A stretch of 64,000 nucleotides of DNA from Chryseolinea sp. H1M3-3. Lineage in GTDB: Bacteria > Bacteroidota > Bacteroidia > Cytophagales > Cyclobacteriaceae. Below are positions 26,503 through 36,052 of this stretch, in pieces. A program made the translations under genes and the position numbers. Where the stretch lies: assembly GCF_029360725.1 (NCBI RefSeq), contig NZ_JARKMY010000002.1, positions 124,001 to 188,000 on the forward strand, written 5' to 3'. Numbering within the stretch: position 1 is the stretch's first letter; the number at the start of each line of letters is the position of its first letter. The notes beneath the pieces were generated by a model that saw only the letters and a list, made by a program, of their open reading frames with translations, did not search any database and was not told the origin of the DNA.

Positions 26503-29500
26503 ATGATTAGTCAAAAGTTTAACAGGGGTAGCATATGCGTTCTGATTGTTCTTCTTGGCACTTTTAATATCCATGCGCAAGACCGCTGCGGCATCGTACA
26601 GTACACACAGCTTCTTCACGAGAAAAAACTCATCCGGGAAAATGACCTTAAGTTTGAGGAGTGGCTTAGTCGAAAAAAAGCGAACATAAGCTCCCGGCTC
26701 AATGCCTCATCAACGTTCAGGATACCTGTTGTTGTGCATGTCATTCACAATGGAGAGGCAGTTGGATCCGGAACAAATATTTCGGACACACAAATTCGGT
26801 CACAGCTCCGTGTATTAAATGATGATTTCAAACGACTTAACGCGGATACTACCGAAACGCCTAATGAGTTTTCATCCCTTGCAGGTAAAATCAATATTGA
26901 ATTTATACTTGCAAAACAAACACCTGCAGGTGCCGCCACCACTGGTATCGTAAGGGTGAAAGGAAGTAAAAGCCAATGGTCCATTAACGATAATGCTGTT
27001 CTGAAGTCTCAGAGTTATTGGCCAGCAGAAGACTATCTTAATATTTGGGTTACTGATATTGCTTCGACAATTCTTGGGTACGCACAGTTTCCCATTTCAG
27101 ATTTACCCGGGTTAGAGGATGCAGAAAATAGCCGGCTTACCGATGGTGTTGTACTTGATTATCGTATTGTTGGCAGCAATCAGGATGGATCTTTTAACCT
27201 TACGAATAATTTTAATCGGGGTAGAACAGCAACCCACGAAATAGGCCATTTTTTTGGATTACGGCACATTTGGGGCGATGATGATGGTGCCTGTAGTGGC
27301 AGTGGTGATTATGTGCAGGATACTCCTGACCAAGCCGATAAGTCCAATGGATGCCCCTCGCATCCCCAGGTAGGTTGTAATACGAAAGTCATGTTTCAGA
27401 ATTTCATGGATTATACCAATGATGTATGCATGAATCTTTACACAAAACAACAGATTGAGCGGATGCTAACGGTACTGGAAAATAGCCCAAGACGCGCGAG
27501 CTTGCTTAACTCCGAAGGCCTGTATGACCCGGCACCCGTAAACAATGATTTGGCCATCCAAGAGATTATAAGCCCCGGTGATCGTGCGTGTACTGGAATC
27601 GTTGATGCCTCCATTCGTATAAAAAACAACGGGGTAAATAAGGTTACATCAACTAAAATCAGGTTAACGGTTGATGCGTCAATAATTGAAACGAAAGATG
27701 TTTCTATTTCCTTAGATCCTCAGGAGGATACAGAAATATATTTTGAACCTTTAAGCCTGGCCGGTGGTAACCATGATATTAATTTTGAGATACTTCAGAC
27801 CAACTTGAGAGATGACGAAAAATTAAATGACAATACCGAGTCAATCACAACGAAAATCCCCGACCAGATTGAAACTCCTTTTACAGAAACCTTTAACAGC
27901 TTACCATCGTCATGGGAAATTATCAACGAAGACGATGAGATGACATGGGCTATTACGCAGACAAACGCTAACGAAGTTTTGTATTTGAAGTTTTTCCAAT
28001 CGGAAGGGGCGGGGGAACAAGATGTTATCATTACACCTGTTATTGATCTTTCGCAGGCTACCTCCCCATTTCTAGCTTTTGATGTAGCCTATGGCCGGTA
28101 CCAAAACTATGCGGATGGGCTTGAAGTTCATGTGCTTTTAAATTGTGATGATGACTTGACAGCTAGCAGCATCGTATACGCTAAGTACGGTCGGCTCTTA
28201 TCAACAGTAGCATCAACTACAGCCGCATTCTCGCCTTCGAATGAAAATCAATGGCGGCATGAAGTGATTGATCTCGCTGCTTTTATTGGAAATCCCAACG
28301 TACAGCTTGCTTTCGTCGGCATCAACGATAACGGCAATAACCTGTACCTCGACAACATCGCCGTGAAAACCGATGTATCGGAAAATATTGCATTGAAACA
28401 GGTGATGTATCCAACACCTGTGCAATGCAGAAATGAAGTGCAGCCTATATTGCGCGTACAAAATGAAGGACGTGAAAGGATCCAAAGTTTTAAAATTGAA
28501 TATGCGGTGAATAATCAGTCCGCCAATACTATATCGGTTACTGAAGATTTGTCTCCGGGTTCACAAACCATTGTTACGATTCCTTCACTCACCTTGGAAG
28601 ATGGGGAGCATAAACTTTCATTCAAAGTCATTTATCCCAATGGTTTTAAGGATACTGATTCTACAAATAACTTTCTGGAAGTAAGGACCATTGTGAATAA
28701 TGACAAGGACAAGATTCCGCTTCGGAAAAATTTTGATGCAGGCTTGGATGAGGTTGAATGGCAAATCATTAACCCGGCTAACACGGCGAACTGGGAGACC
28801 CGGTCTACGAATTACAACAAGTCGTTATATTTTGAGGGAAATAATGATAACGGTTTGGACAGTTATTCATGGTTTGTAAGCCCCGTATTGGATTTTTCGC
28901 AAGCAGTTGCCGCAAGCTTATTCTTTGATATTTCATACCGATACAAAACCATTCAGTCAACCAAGGACTCCGCTGTCGAAGTTTTTAAAGTGCTGGCTTC
29001 CCGAGACTGCGGTAAAACATTTGACGAGATATTATTCAGTGGTACAGATAGCTCTCTGTCTGAACGCTTTGCTGAAGGAGAGAAGATCCCTATTACCACG
29101 GAGGACTGGAACCAAATTTACATCAACTTAAATCGTTTGACGGGAGAGGAAAGCATTAGAATTGCATTCGTGGTTTCAACTGGTATTTCCAATCCTGTCT
29201 ATCTGGATAACATTGAATTTTTCTTGTCAGATGATCCCGCGCCGGCGGTATCGTCAACACTTTACACGTTGTATCCCAATAGAATAGTGAATGAACGGAA
29301 TTTTAATGTAACTTTTAATTTGGGAAATCGCCAGACAGTAGGCTATGAGTTGGTGGACATGCTTGGAAAACAAATTGGTGCAGGTGAGTTGACCGATGTT
29401 CTCAATCAAACTTATAAAATAGACCTTGAAAACGCGAGCCAGGGAATTTACCTGGTACGTTTACGCATTGATAAGAAATATTATGTCTCTCGAATTGTGG

Positions 29501-29511
29501 TCAATCAATAG
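26503..29511 (+). CDS. secreted M43-family zinc metalloprotease with type IX sorting domain
   Basis: Extracellular protease of about 1002 aa. A signal peptide precedes Gln 26. The zinc site HEIGHFFGLRH begins near residue 245, and the FQNFMDYTND segment supplies the Met-turn region. The central part carries adhesion-like beta domains (two MAM-like segments, about 470-620 and 735-910). The last 80 residues form a type A T9SS C-terminal sorting domain (YPNRIVNERNFNV to SRIVVNQ). ATG 26503 is chosen so that the signal peptide is at the N terminus. Probably the downstream member of the sigma/FecR group. Confidence 0.92.
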   Translation: MISQKFNRGSICVLIVLLGTFNIHAQDRCGIVQYTQLLHEKKLIRENDLKFEEWLSRKKANISSRLNASSTFRIPVVVHVIHNGEAVGSGTNISDTQIRSQLRVLNDDFKRLNADTTETPNEFSSLAGKINIEFILAKQTPAGAATTGIVRVKGSKSQWSINDNAVLKSQSYWPAEDYLNIWVTDIASTILGYAQFPISDLPGLEDAENSRLTDGVVLDYRIVGSNQDGSFNLTNNFNRGRTATHEIGHFFGLRHIWGDDDGACSGSGDYVQDTPDQADKSNGCPSHPQVGCNTKVMFQNFMDYTNDVCMNLYTKQQIERMLTVLENSPRRASLLNSEGLYDPAPVNNDLAIQEIISPGDRACTGIVDASIRIKNNGVNKVTSTKIRLTVDASIIETKDVSISLDPQEDTEIYFEPLSLAGGNHDINFEILQTNLRDDEKLNDNTESITTKIPDQIETPFTETFNSLPSSWEIINEDDEMTWAITQTNANEVLYLKFFQSEGAGEQDVIITPVIDLSQATSPFLAFDVAYGRYQNYADGLEVHVLLNCDDDLTASSIVYAKYGRLLSTVASTTAAFSPSNENQWRHEVIDLAAFIGNPNVQLAFVGINDNGNNLYLDNIAVKTDVSENIALKQVMYPTPVQCRNEVQPILRVQNEGRERIQSFKIEYAVNNQSANTISVTEDLSPGSQTIVTIPSLTLEDGEHKLSFKVIYPNGFKDTDSTNNFLEVRTIVNNDKDKIPLRKNFDAGLDEVEWQIINPANTANWETRSTNYNKSLYFEGNNDNGLDSYSWFVSPVLDFSQAVAASLFFDISYRYKTIQSTKDSAVEVFKVLASRDCGKTFDEILFSGTDSSLSERFAEGEKIPITTEDWNQIYINLNRLTGEESIRIAFVVSTGISNPVYLDNIEFFLSDDPAPAVSSTLYTLYPNRIVNERNFNVTFNLGNRQTVGYELVDMLGKQIGAGELTDVLNQTYKIDLENASQGIYLVRLRIDKKYYVSRIVVNQ

Positions 29512-29534
29512 CACCTTTCCAAAAATTGCGCTGA

Positions 29535-30242
29535 TCAATTTAAGCTTTTGGGATCAACCACCTTGTAAATGTTTTCCTTGAAGTGTTCACTGATCGGTAC
29601 TTGGGCTTTCAAAATGGATATTCTTCCCTTTCGAATAGATGTGATTTTATTCAACGCTACAATAAACGATTTGTGTACACGTACAAATGAATTCATCGGA
29701 AGTTTTTCCTCCAACGATTTCATGCTTATTCGGGTGATCACGGGTCTTGACGCCGACAAGAGAAAGATTTTAACGTAGTCACGCAATCCTTCAATGTAGG
29801 CGATATCATTAAAATCTATCCTGACAAGGCTATACTCGGAATTTACGAACAAGTAGTTTTGTAAAGCCCCCTGCGTGGATGAAATGCTTAAGAATTTTTC
29901 GTGTGATTTATTAACGGCTTTTAGAAAGCGTTCGAATGAAACAGGTTTCAATAAGTAATCAACAACATCAAAGTTATATCCATCGAGTGCATATTTTTCG
30001 TAGGCTGTGATGAGAATCACGAGGGGAGGATTTTTTGTCAACCCTTGAAGAAACTGAATGCCGGAAAGGCCTGGCATCTGAATATCCAGGAACAAAAGAT
30101 CAACAGGATGTCGCAATAAAAATTCATTTGCTTCCAAGGCATTAGAACATTTCTTCAATAGCCTTAAGAATGAGATCTTACGGATATTATCCTCAACCAA
30201 ATCTAAAGCGAGGGGTTCATCATCAATAGCTAAACATGTCAT
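29535..30242 (-). CDS. LytTR-family response regulator
   Basis: Receiver domain with IDDEPLA, phospho-acceptor Asp in LLFLDIQMPGL and Lys in LLKPVSFERF, followed by a LytTR domain (VRVHKSFIVALNKITSI). ATG 30242 overlaps the kinase stop by 4 bp (ATGA), a sign of coupled translation; the frame is open to 30275. Paralogue of the regulator at 19292. Confidence 0.94.
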   Translation of the reverse strand: MTCLAIDDEPLALDLVEDNIRKISFLRLLKKCSNALEANEFLLRHPVDLLFLDIQMPGLSGIQFLQGLTKNPPLVILITAYEKYALDGYNFDVVDYLLKPVSFERFLKAVNKSHEKFLSISSTQGALQNYLFVNSEYSLVRIDFNDIAYIEGLRDYVKIFLLSASRPVITRISMKSLEEKLPMNSFVRVHKSFIVALNKITSIRKGRISILKAQVPISEHFKENIYKVVDPKSLN

Positions 30243-31321
30243 GCTGCAATCAATTTTAAGTTCACAATAAACCAACCATCATTCGCATACGTTTTTAATT
30301 CGTATTCATCTTTGTATAGCAGATTAAGTCTTCTCATCACGTTTTGTAATCCAATGCCTGAGCTTGAATCCTTACTATCGTTCTGCAACGCGTTAAATTT
30401 ATTTTCCACGCTAAAATTAATTCCGTAAGAAGACCCTTCCAGGCAAACTTTTATAACAGGATTCTTGATCATGCCGACACCGTGTTTAAAAGCATTTTCG
30501 ACAAAGGGTATCAGCAGCATAGGCTCGATCATTAGGTCTTTTCGTACGATGCTTACATGGTAGTGTAAAGTGACCATCGACCCAAAACGAAGCCGCTGCA
30601 ACTCAATGTAATTGTTCATGTAGTCGGCTTCTTGTTCCAGCGATACTTTTTTATCTGTGTGGTAAAGAGAATAACGCATGAGTTGAGATAACTGTATAAT
30701 AGCAGATTCTACATGGTCGGATTTTTTTCGCGCTAATGAAGCAAGACTGTTCAAAATGTTAAACATGAAATGTGGGCTTACCTGGGAGCGCAAAAATGAA
30801 AGTTCCGATTTCAGTTTCTCGTGTTCTCGTTCTTGCAATAAATTTTCGTAAGCGGAACGATCTTGCATAAGCCTCAAAGCCAAGCTCAGCCCGAAGACCA
30901 TAAAAAAATTTGGAACTCCTATAAACAAAGGAGGATTGAACGTATTAAGATGAACATAGCGCAGCCGGAAATAATAGGTTGCAATCAAATAAACAAACAT
31001 TGAAAGCCCAACCAGTAAAACGTAGGGTGCCCATCCTCTTTTGCTGAGAACCTTTGGAACAAGAATGAACATGTTTGTATAGAAAAACAAAAAAAGGAGT
31101 CCATTCGATAAGAGCGATTCGGCTCTTATCATCGTTGGGTCGAATGCGATGTGATTAAAAAGTCTTTTTCCTGCGTCGCGAAGTACAATTCTTTCGGCTT
31201 TTTCACCATCAAGAAATACGTTACCCCGAGTGAGAAATCTGAATGGCAATGAAAACAAAAGCGCCCACCCACACGCATGAAGTGCGATGACGAGTATTTT
31301 ATTGGCAAGCCCTTTTTTCAT
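30239..31321 (-). CDS. LytS-type sensor histidine kinase
   Basis: About four membrane helices (residues 9-150) are followed by a His_kinase domain with SPHFMFNILNSLASL and an HATPase domain with PFVENAFKHGVGM and GIGLQNVMRRLNLL. An extracytoplasmic loop lies between helices 1 and 2 (about 29-60). The stop overlaps the regulator start by 4 bp. Its neighbours, a T9SS protease and lipoproteins, are possible targets only. Confidence 0.93.
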   Translation of the reverse strand: MKKGLANKILVIALHACGWALLFSLPFRFLTRGNVFLDGEKAERIVLRDAGKRLFNHIAFDPTMIRAESLLSNGLLFLFFYTNMFILVPKVLSKRGWAPYVLLVGLSMFVYLIATYYFRLRYVHLNTFNPPLFIGVPNFFMVFGLSLALRLMQDRSAYENLLQEREHEKLKSELSFLRSQVSPHFMFNILNSLASLARKKSDHVESAIIQLSQLMRYSLYHTDKKVSLEQEADYMNNYIELQRLRFGSMVTLHYHVSIVRKDLMIEPMLLIPFVENAFKHGVGMIKNPVIKVCLEGSSYGINFSVENKFNALQNDSKDSSSGIGLQNVMRRLNLLYKDEYELKTYANDGWFIVNLKLIAA

Positions 31322-31399
31322 TGATTCTTGAGTATGATAAAAATTAAAGGATAAAAGTTTTATGTCACCCCTAATAACTTTTAACTAACAGGTTATCAC

Positions 31400-32422
31400 C
31401 TAATAACTTTCATCATACTCCTCTTGCGGCTTAAACTCCCAAATATCATCATATCGGCTGGATGCATTTTGTCCCGTTCCGAGAAAAGCGCGTCCGTCAA
31501 GGACATATCCAACGGCCAAGCTACGCGCTGATCCTTCAAAAGTGGTTCGTTCGTCCCAGATGGAGGTAGTCGCATCAAACTCATACACAGATCCGTCGGT
31601 GGCTCCTGATGATGCGACTCCCCCAATAATGTAAGCCTTGTCGCCAATCGTGAAGGTTACTGCGTCATATCTTCTTACAGCTTCTTTAAAATCGTCATAG
31701 TAAGATTCATCATCATCGGGTGAACGTTTTGTCCAGGTAATATCTGAACCCGAAGGATCAAATTCCCAAAAATCCGTATTAAATAAACCATTATTGCGGC
31801 CAGCGCACACATACGCTTTTCCATTTACGACCATTGCCAGTCCTCCTTCAATTTTTTCACCCGGATAGCTTTTTATTTCGTTCCATGAATTGGCTGCCGG
31901 ATCATATTCCCAGAAATCGCTGTTGTATGCGTCCCCATCATATCCGGTTCCAACATAGCCTTTCGAACCCATTGCAAAACCAATTGCGTTGTATCTCGCG
32001 GTTCCACCAAAATCTGCTACTTGCGTCCAAGTATTGGCCTCCGGATCGTATTCCCAGAAATCGCCCAGCTCTTCTTTGTCGGCATCTCGGTTATAACCCA
32101 GTCCTACATAGCCCTTGCCGTTGATGCTAAAGGCAATGGCGCGTTCTCTGGGTTGCCCAGGAAAACTTTCCCTGGCTTCCCAAAAACCAGACGTTACATC
32201 CATCACATAAAAATCAGATAGATAATCATCACCATCGTAACCCAGCCCGACAAACGCGTTGGTGCCGATCGTGAAAACACTAGCGCCTGAGCGTGGTCTG
32301 CCTTTAAATGGTGTTGTTTTCGTCCAGTTTCCAAGAGTAGGTTCGTCTTCGTTGTCGTCCGAGCAGGAACTGACTGTGCAACAAAATATAATTAATGAAA
32401 AAAGTATTTTGGATTTGATCAT
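31400..32422 (-). CDS. kelch-repeat lipoprotein
   Basis: Lipobox SSC (Cys 20) and then six kelch-like repeats of about 48 residues, each with GY.G.GYDGD and DFWEYDP-type motifs, forming a beta-propeller. The gene overlaps the preceding DUF4270 gene by 4 bp, so both are translated from one message. Likely a surface or periplasmic binding protein. Ligand unknown. Confidence 0.88.
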   Translation of the reverse strand: MIKSKILFSLIIFCCTVSSCSDDNEDEPTLGNWTKTTPFKGRPRSGASVFTIGTNAFVGLGYDGDDYLSDFYVMDVTSGFWEARESFPGQPRERAIAFSINGKGYVGLGYNRDADKEELGDFWEYDPEANTWTQVADFGGTARYNAIGFAMGSKGYVGTGYDGDAYNSDFWEYDPAANSWNEIKSYPGEKIEGGLAMVVNGKAYVCAGRNNGLFNTDFWEFDPSGSDITWTKRSPDDDESYYDDFKEAVRRYDAVTFTIGDKAYIIGGVASSGATDGSVYEFDATTSIWDERTTFEGSARSLAVGYVLDGRAFLGTGQNASSRYDDIWEFKPQEEYDESY

Positions 32423-33699
32423 AACTCATTGTTTATAGTAGCGAAATAGATTAGCAATCGTGTTTTATATTCATAACTAGGAGCAGCCGCATAAATTCGT
32501 TCCGCCGATACGGGGAAAGTATTTTTATCGGTTGTAAAAACAAGAGCGTTCTCATTGAGTTGTTCCAGCGCCATTTGTTCCTTCACAAATTCCGTTGCAT
32601 CGAATGCATAATGCGTGTACCGTCCTAGATCGATATCATTGATCAGATAGGCAGGGGTTTCACTTTCAAAGTATATCGCGTTTCGTTTGTCTGCCTTAAA
32701 GACAATTAACTCCGTGGGCAATGGAGCCGCGGTATTGAATGACTTTCGAACGGGGTATATTTCAAGTAAAGCGCGGGTGGGATAGAAGTTGTTAAGCTGT
32801 TTTAGGTTACGCAGATACGGTATATCTATACGCAATGCTAAACCGCCGCCAGCCTGGAGATAGGCGATGTCATTCGTTGTGGCTGAACTTAATTTACCTT
32901 TGGTAATAGGTATTTCGGCCAAGAGCGTATTTGTCCGGTCGCAAGAGATGTTAGTGAAAAAAGTGTTATTACCATTCTCCACGTTAAACTCAATATGCAT
33001 TTCGGCCATTGGCGTAACACGTTTGTTCCAATAATGAAGTTTTAGTTTTGGATTGGTAGCTAAACCGAGGATGGACGCTGATGTTGCTGTATCAGGAATG
33101 ATCGCTAACCCATGTAGGTACTTTAGAAAAGTGGTGCCGTCCATATCATCACCATTGATGATTTTTTCAAATATTTCTTTGCCGAGTACATCCGACAATT
33201 TTATCTCCAATGAATCATTGTGTGGGCGTGGTTTGAAAGTAATAGTACCCAATGGTGTGTCTTCGATTTCAAAACTGTCTGAGCTGTAGAAATAGCCCTC
33301 GTCGGTTTTGATAGGTTCGATGACCCGGTGTACATTGAGCGACAGCGGTAATAACGTATCGTAATATGAATAATGATCAAGTGGGAGGACGATCGAGAGA
33401 TAGTTATAAATTACATCTTCCTTTTCCAGGTCAGGACTCCCCGTTGGCGTAACTTGAAAGTAAGGCGACGCGGTAAACTTACCCAGGTTTTTGTCATGGT
33501 TCGTTCCAAGCAACATCCGGCTTGTTCCGCTGGTAACCATTTCTTCCATCTGTATGGTTGAAAGATTAACGGTGGAAGAGTCGATAAAAGAAAAATCCAA
33601 GGCGCCATCTGTAAAAAAGTCGGATCCGATTTCAGTTGAGGAGGATTCACATGAACAGATCACGATACCCCCGAATATCAATGCGAATAATTTTTTCAT
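32419..33699 (-). CDS. DUF4270-family lipoprotein
   Basis: Lipobox ICSC (Cys 15-17), an early ESSSTEIGSDFF segment and a long beta-rich body with YYDTLLPLSL and SFNTAAPLPTELIVFKAD match the DUF4270 family of Bacteroidota lipoproteins. Length (426 aa) is normal. The function of the family is unknown. It overlaps the kelch gene by 4 bp and is divergent from the outer-membrane protein gene, which may act with it. Confidence 0.85.
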   Translation of the reverse strand: MKKLFALIFGGIVICSCESSSTEIGSDFFTDGALDFSFIDSSTVNLSTIQMEEMVTSGTSRMLLGTNHDKNLGKFTASPYFQVTPTGSPDLEKEDVIYNYLSIVLPLDHYSYYDTLLPLSLNVHRVIEPIKTDEGYFYSSDSFEIEDTPLGTITFKPRPHNDSLEIKLSDVLGKEIFEKIINGDDMDGTTFLKYLHGLAIIPDTATSASILGLATNPKLKLHYWNKRVTPMAEMHIEFNVENGNNTFFTNISCDRTNTLLAEIPITKGKLSSATTNDIAYLQAGGGLALRIDIPYLRNLKQLNNFYPTRALLEIYPVRKSFNTAAPLPTELIVFKADKRNAIYFESETPAYLINDIDLGRYTHYAFDATEFVKEQMALEQLNENALVFTTDKNTFPVSAERIYAAAPSYEYKTRLLIYFATINNEL

Positions 33700-33930
33700 G
33701 CGTCTTCAAATGAAAAGCAAACAATATCATTTAGAAACTAATATCGACCATGCCCATAAATCCATAGGCAACACGGGCTAGAAAGGCAACATCGTGAAAT
33801 GATGATATGGAATTGCTTATTTTTTGGCTTGTCTTGATAACGATCCGTTGTGCCGCGATATTCAACGCTATCGTCGCTGATCCTTTCTAATAAAAGTCCG
33901 AGCTTCTATTTTTCCGATTCATTTATAATT

Positions 33931-35160
33931 ATGAAGTTCTTATTAACTGTTTTCTTTTTCAGTTGCGGGATTGCCGTATCGGGCCAGAATATTTTTAATT
34001 CTCCTTACTCCGTTTATGGATTGGGAATTATGAATTCACGACTGTCGACGCTTAACAGAGGAATGGGAGGAACCGGTATTGCTGTTCGCGATGGATACAA
34101 TTTAAATTATGTCAATCCTGCTTCCTACGGATCGATTGTATCGCCAGTAAGTAGCATTTTTGAAATGGGATTTTATATTGAGCATAGCAGCTATAATACA
34201 AATGAATTGTCTGAATCAAAAACGAATGGCAGCCTTACGAATATGAACTATTGGTTTAAATTTTCGCCAAAATGGTCTTCTACGGTTGGACTCTCACCGT
34301 TTAGCAGTGTCTCGTACAAAATAAATTCGACACGCACCCTGGGAAGCGTTCAAAATATTGATTATACCTATGAAGGAAATGGCAATATATCGCAGGTATA
34401 TTGGGGAAATGCTTTTAGCATCTTAAAAAACCTATCATTTGGATTGAATATCTCATACCTTTTTGGAACTGTTTCTAAAACCGAATCGATTGACATTTTA
34501 AGTCAAGCCAGCTCACTTGTTTTTGAGAATAAAATAAACACGAACAAAATAAATCTGGATGCTGGAATGCAGTACGTCATTCCTTTCAAGAAAAACAGAT
34601 CCCTTGTTGTTGGAATTGTAGGGGATAATGGGATAGATTTCAAAGCTTCCCAGAAAAATTATTTGTACGACGGGTCTGCGGATACCTTGGCGACGTCAAC
34701 AGGCAAAAGTTTGAAATATAAACTGCCCGCTTCAGTGGGAATAGGTCTTGCGTTGCATTCAACACGATCGATTATTGCTAGCGATTTGAAATTTGAAAGT
34801 TGGGGTTCACTAGACTTCCATGAGGTTGATGTAGAGGCGCACGATACATGGAAATTTTCTGCCGGATATTTATACAGGGGAAATCCAGATGCAACCCACT
34901 ATTTGGGTGCAGTCTCGCTCCGCGCTGGAGTTCACCTGCAAAATTATCATCTCCAAATTAAAGAAAACTCATTTTCATGGTGGGGGTTCACAGCGGGTGC
35001 TTCAATGCCCATGTTCGATAACCGGTCATCAATCAACATCACTTATTCTTTCGACCAGCTTGGTACGTTGACAAACGGACTAATACTTCAGCGTTCCCAT
35101 CAGTTTATGGTTGATGTCGTGATCAGGGACCTTTGGGGAGGAAAACGTAAGTTTGACTAA
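33931..35160 (+). CDS. outer-membrane beta-barrel protein (OmpP1/FadL- or PorV-like)
   Basis: A signal peptide (KFLLTVFFFSCGIAVSG) precedes about 390 residues of barrel-like sequence. The NSPYSVYGLGIM and RGMGGTGIAVRDGYNLNYVNPASY segments are typical of OmpP1/FadL- and PorV-like outer-membrane proteins of Bacteroidota. ATG 33931 puts the signal at the N terminus; the frame is open from 33850. Likely a porin-like or transport barrel, possibly working with the adjacent lipoproteins. Confidence 0.83.
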   Translation: MKFLLTVFFFSCGIAVSGQNIFNSPYSVYGLGIMNSRLSTLNRGMGGTGIAVRDGYNLNYVNPASYGSIVSPVSSIFEMGFYIEHSSYNTNELSESKTNGSLTNMNYWFKFSPKWSSTVGLSPFSSVSYKINSTRTLGSVQNIDYTYEGNGNISQVYWGNAFSILKNLSFGLNISYLFGTVSKTESIDILSQASSLVFENKINTNKINLDAGMQYVIPFKKNRSLVVGIVGDNGIDFKASQKNYLYDGSADTLATSTGKSLKYKLPASVGIGLALHSTRSIIASDLKFESWGSLDFHEVDVEAHDTWKFSAGYLYRGNPDATHYLGAVSLRAGVHLQNYHLQIKENSFSWWGFTAGASMPMFDNRSSINITYSFDQLGTLTNGLILQRSHQFMVDVVIRDLWGGKRKFD

Positions 35161-35163
35161 GAT

Positions 35164-35913
35164 TTATTGTGCAAGGTATCCTCCATCAACGGGATAATAA
35201 GAACCGGTAACAAAAGAGGATTTGTCTGAGCCCAGCCACAATATTAATTCAGCCACTTCTTCTGATTCGCCTAATCTGCCAATTGGGTGCAATCCAACAA
35301 GGGATTTCAAGGTTGCTTCGTCCAGCGCATTTGTGATTAATGGCGTCTTGATGTAACCCGGGCCGATAGAATTAATCCTGATTTTCTTGTCGGCATATTC
35401 CAGGGCAGCTGTTTTTGTTAAGCCTACTACGCCATGCTTGGCTGCAACATAAGCGGGCGAGAATTTCGTTCCTGCCATCCCTAAAATGGATGCTACGTTA
35501 ATTATGCTGCCACCCTTGGGTAACATCGCTGGGATTTGATAGCGTAATCCATAAAACACTCCCGATAAATTAATATCGATTACTTTTTGCCAGCCATCGA
35601 TCGGATATTCGCCCGTAGGTCCCAACGGTCCGCCTATACCAGCATTATTTACCGCGATATCGAGGGATCCAAATGTTTTTAGAGTTTGTTCGACCAGATT
35701 CTTATTGTCTTCTGATTTAGAACTATCGGATTTGATGAATATTGCTTTCCCATTTTTCGATTTGATTGCTTCGGCTGTATCGTTTCCATTTTTTTCATTG
35801 ATGTCTGAAACAACTACGCTGGCTCCTTCTTGCGCGAAAAGCATGGCCGCAGCCTGACCAATGCCAGACCCGGATCCTGTGATAATGGCTACTTTATTTT
35901 GAAGTGTTTTCAT
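35164..35913 (-). CDS. short-chain dehydrogenase/reductase
   Basis: Classical SDR of 249 aa. The cofactor motif TGSGSGIG (12-19), NNAGIG (about 90-95), catalytic Ser in NVASILG, and YVAAKHG with Tyr and Lys are all present. The C-terminal GSYYPVDGGYLAQ is typical. Asp in the VVSDINEK segment suggests NAD preference. Three base pairs separate it from the convergent barrel gene. It begins the redox-related neighbourhood. Confidence 0.93.
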   Translation of the reverse strand: MKTLQNKVAIITGSGSGIGQAAAMLFAQEGASVVVSDINEKNGNDTAEAIKSKNGKAIFIKSDSSKSEDNKNLVEQTLKTFGSLDIAVNNAGIGGPLGPTGEYPIDGWQKVIDINLSGVFYGLRYQIPAMLPKGGSIINVASILGMAGTKFSPAYVAAKHGVVGLTKTAALEYADKKIRINSIGPGYIKTPLITNALDEATLKSLVGLHPIGRLGESEEVAELILWLGSDKSSFVTGSYYPVDGGYLAQ

Positions 35914-36052
35914 GTTGGAAAGTGTTGAAGTGTTGAAGTTCGATGTGTTGCAGTTGGGGTACTGAAATCGTTAAGCTAATAGCCGAGCTTTTGGTCTGCT
36001 AAAAGTTGATTTAAGGTAACCTCTTACTACTAAGCTAAAAGAAAGCAAAGTG

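Noticed and set aside
31370-31410. CCTAATAACTTT direct repeat (31370-31381 and 31399-31410)
   Set aside because: One copy overlaps the kelch gene stop. Two AT-rich 12-mers alone do not support a function.
35924-35941. Short tandem AGTGTTGA repeat upstream of the SDR gene
   Set aside because: Two copies of 9 bp can arise by chance; no matching promoter element.
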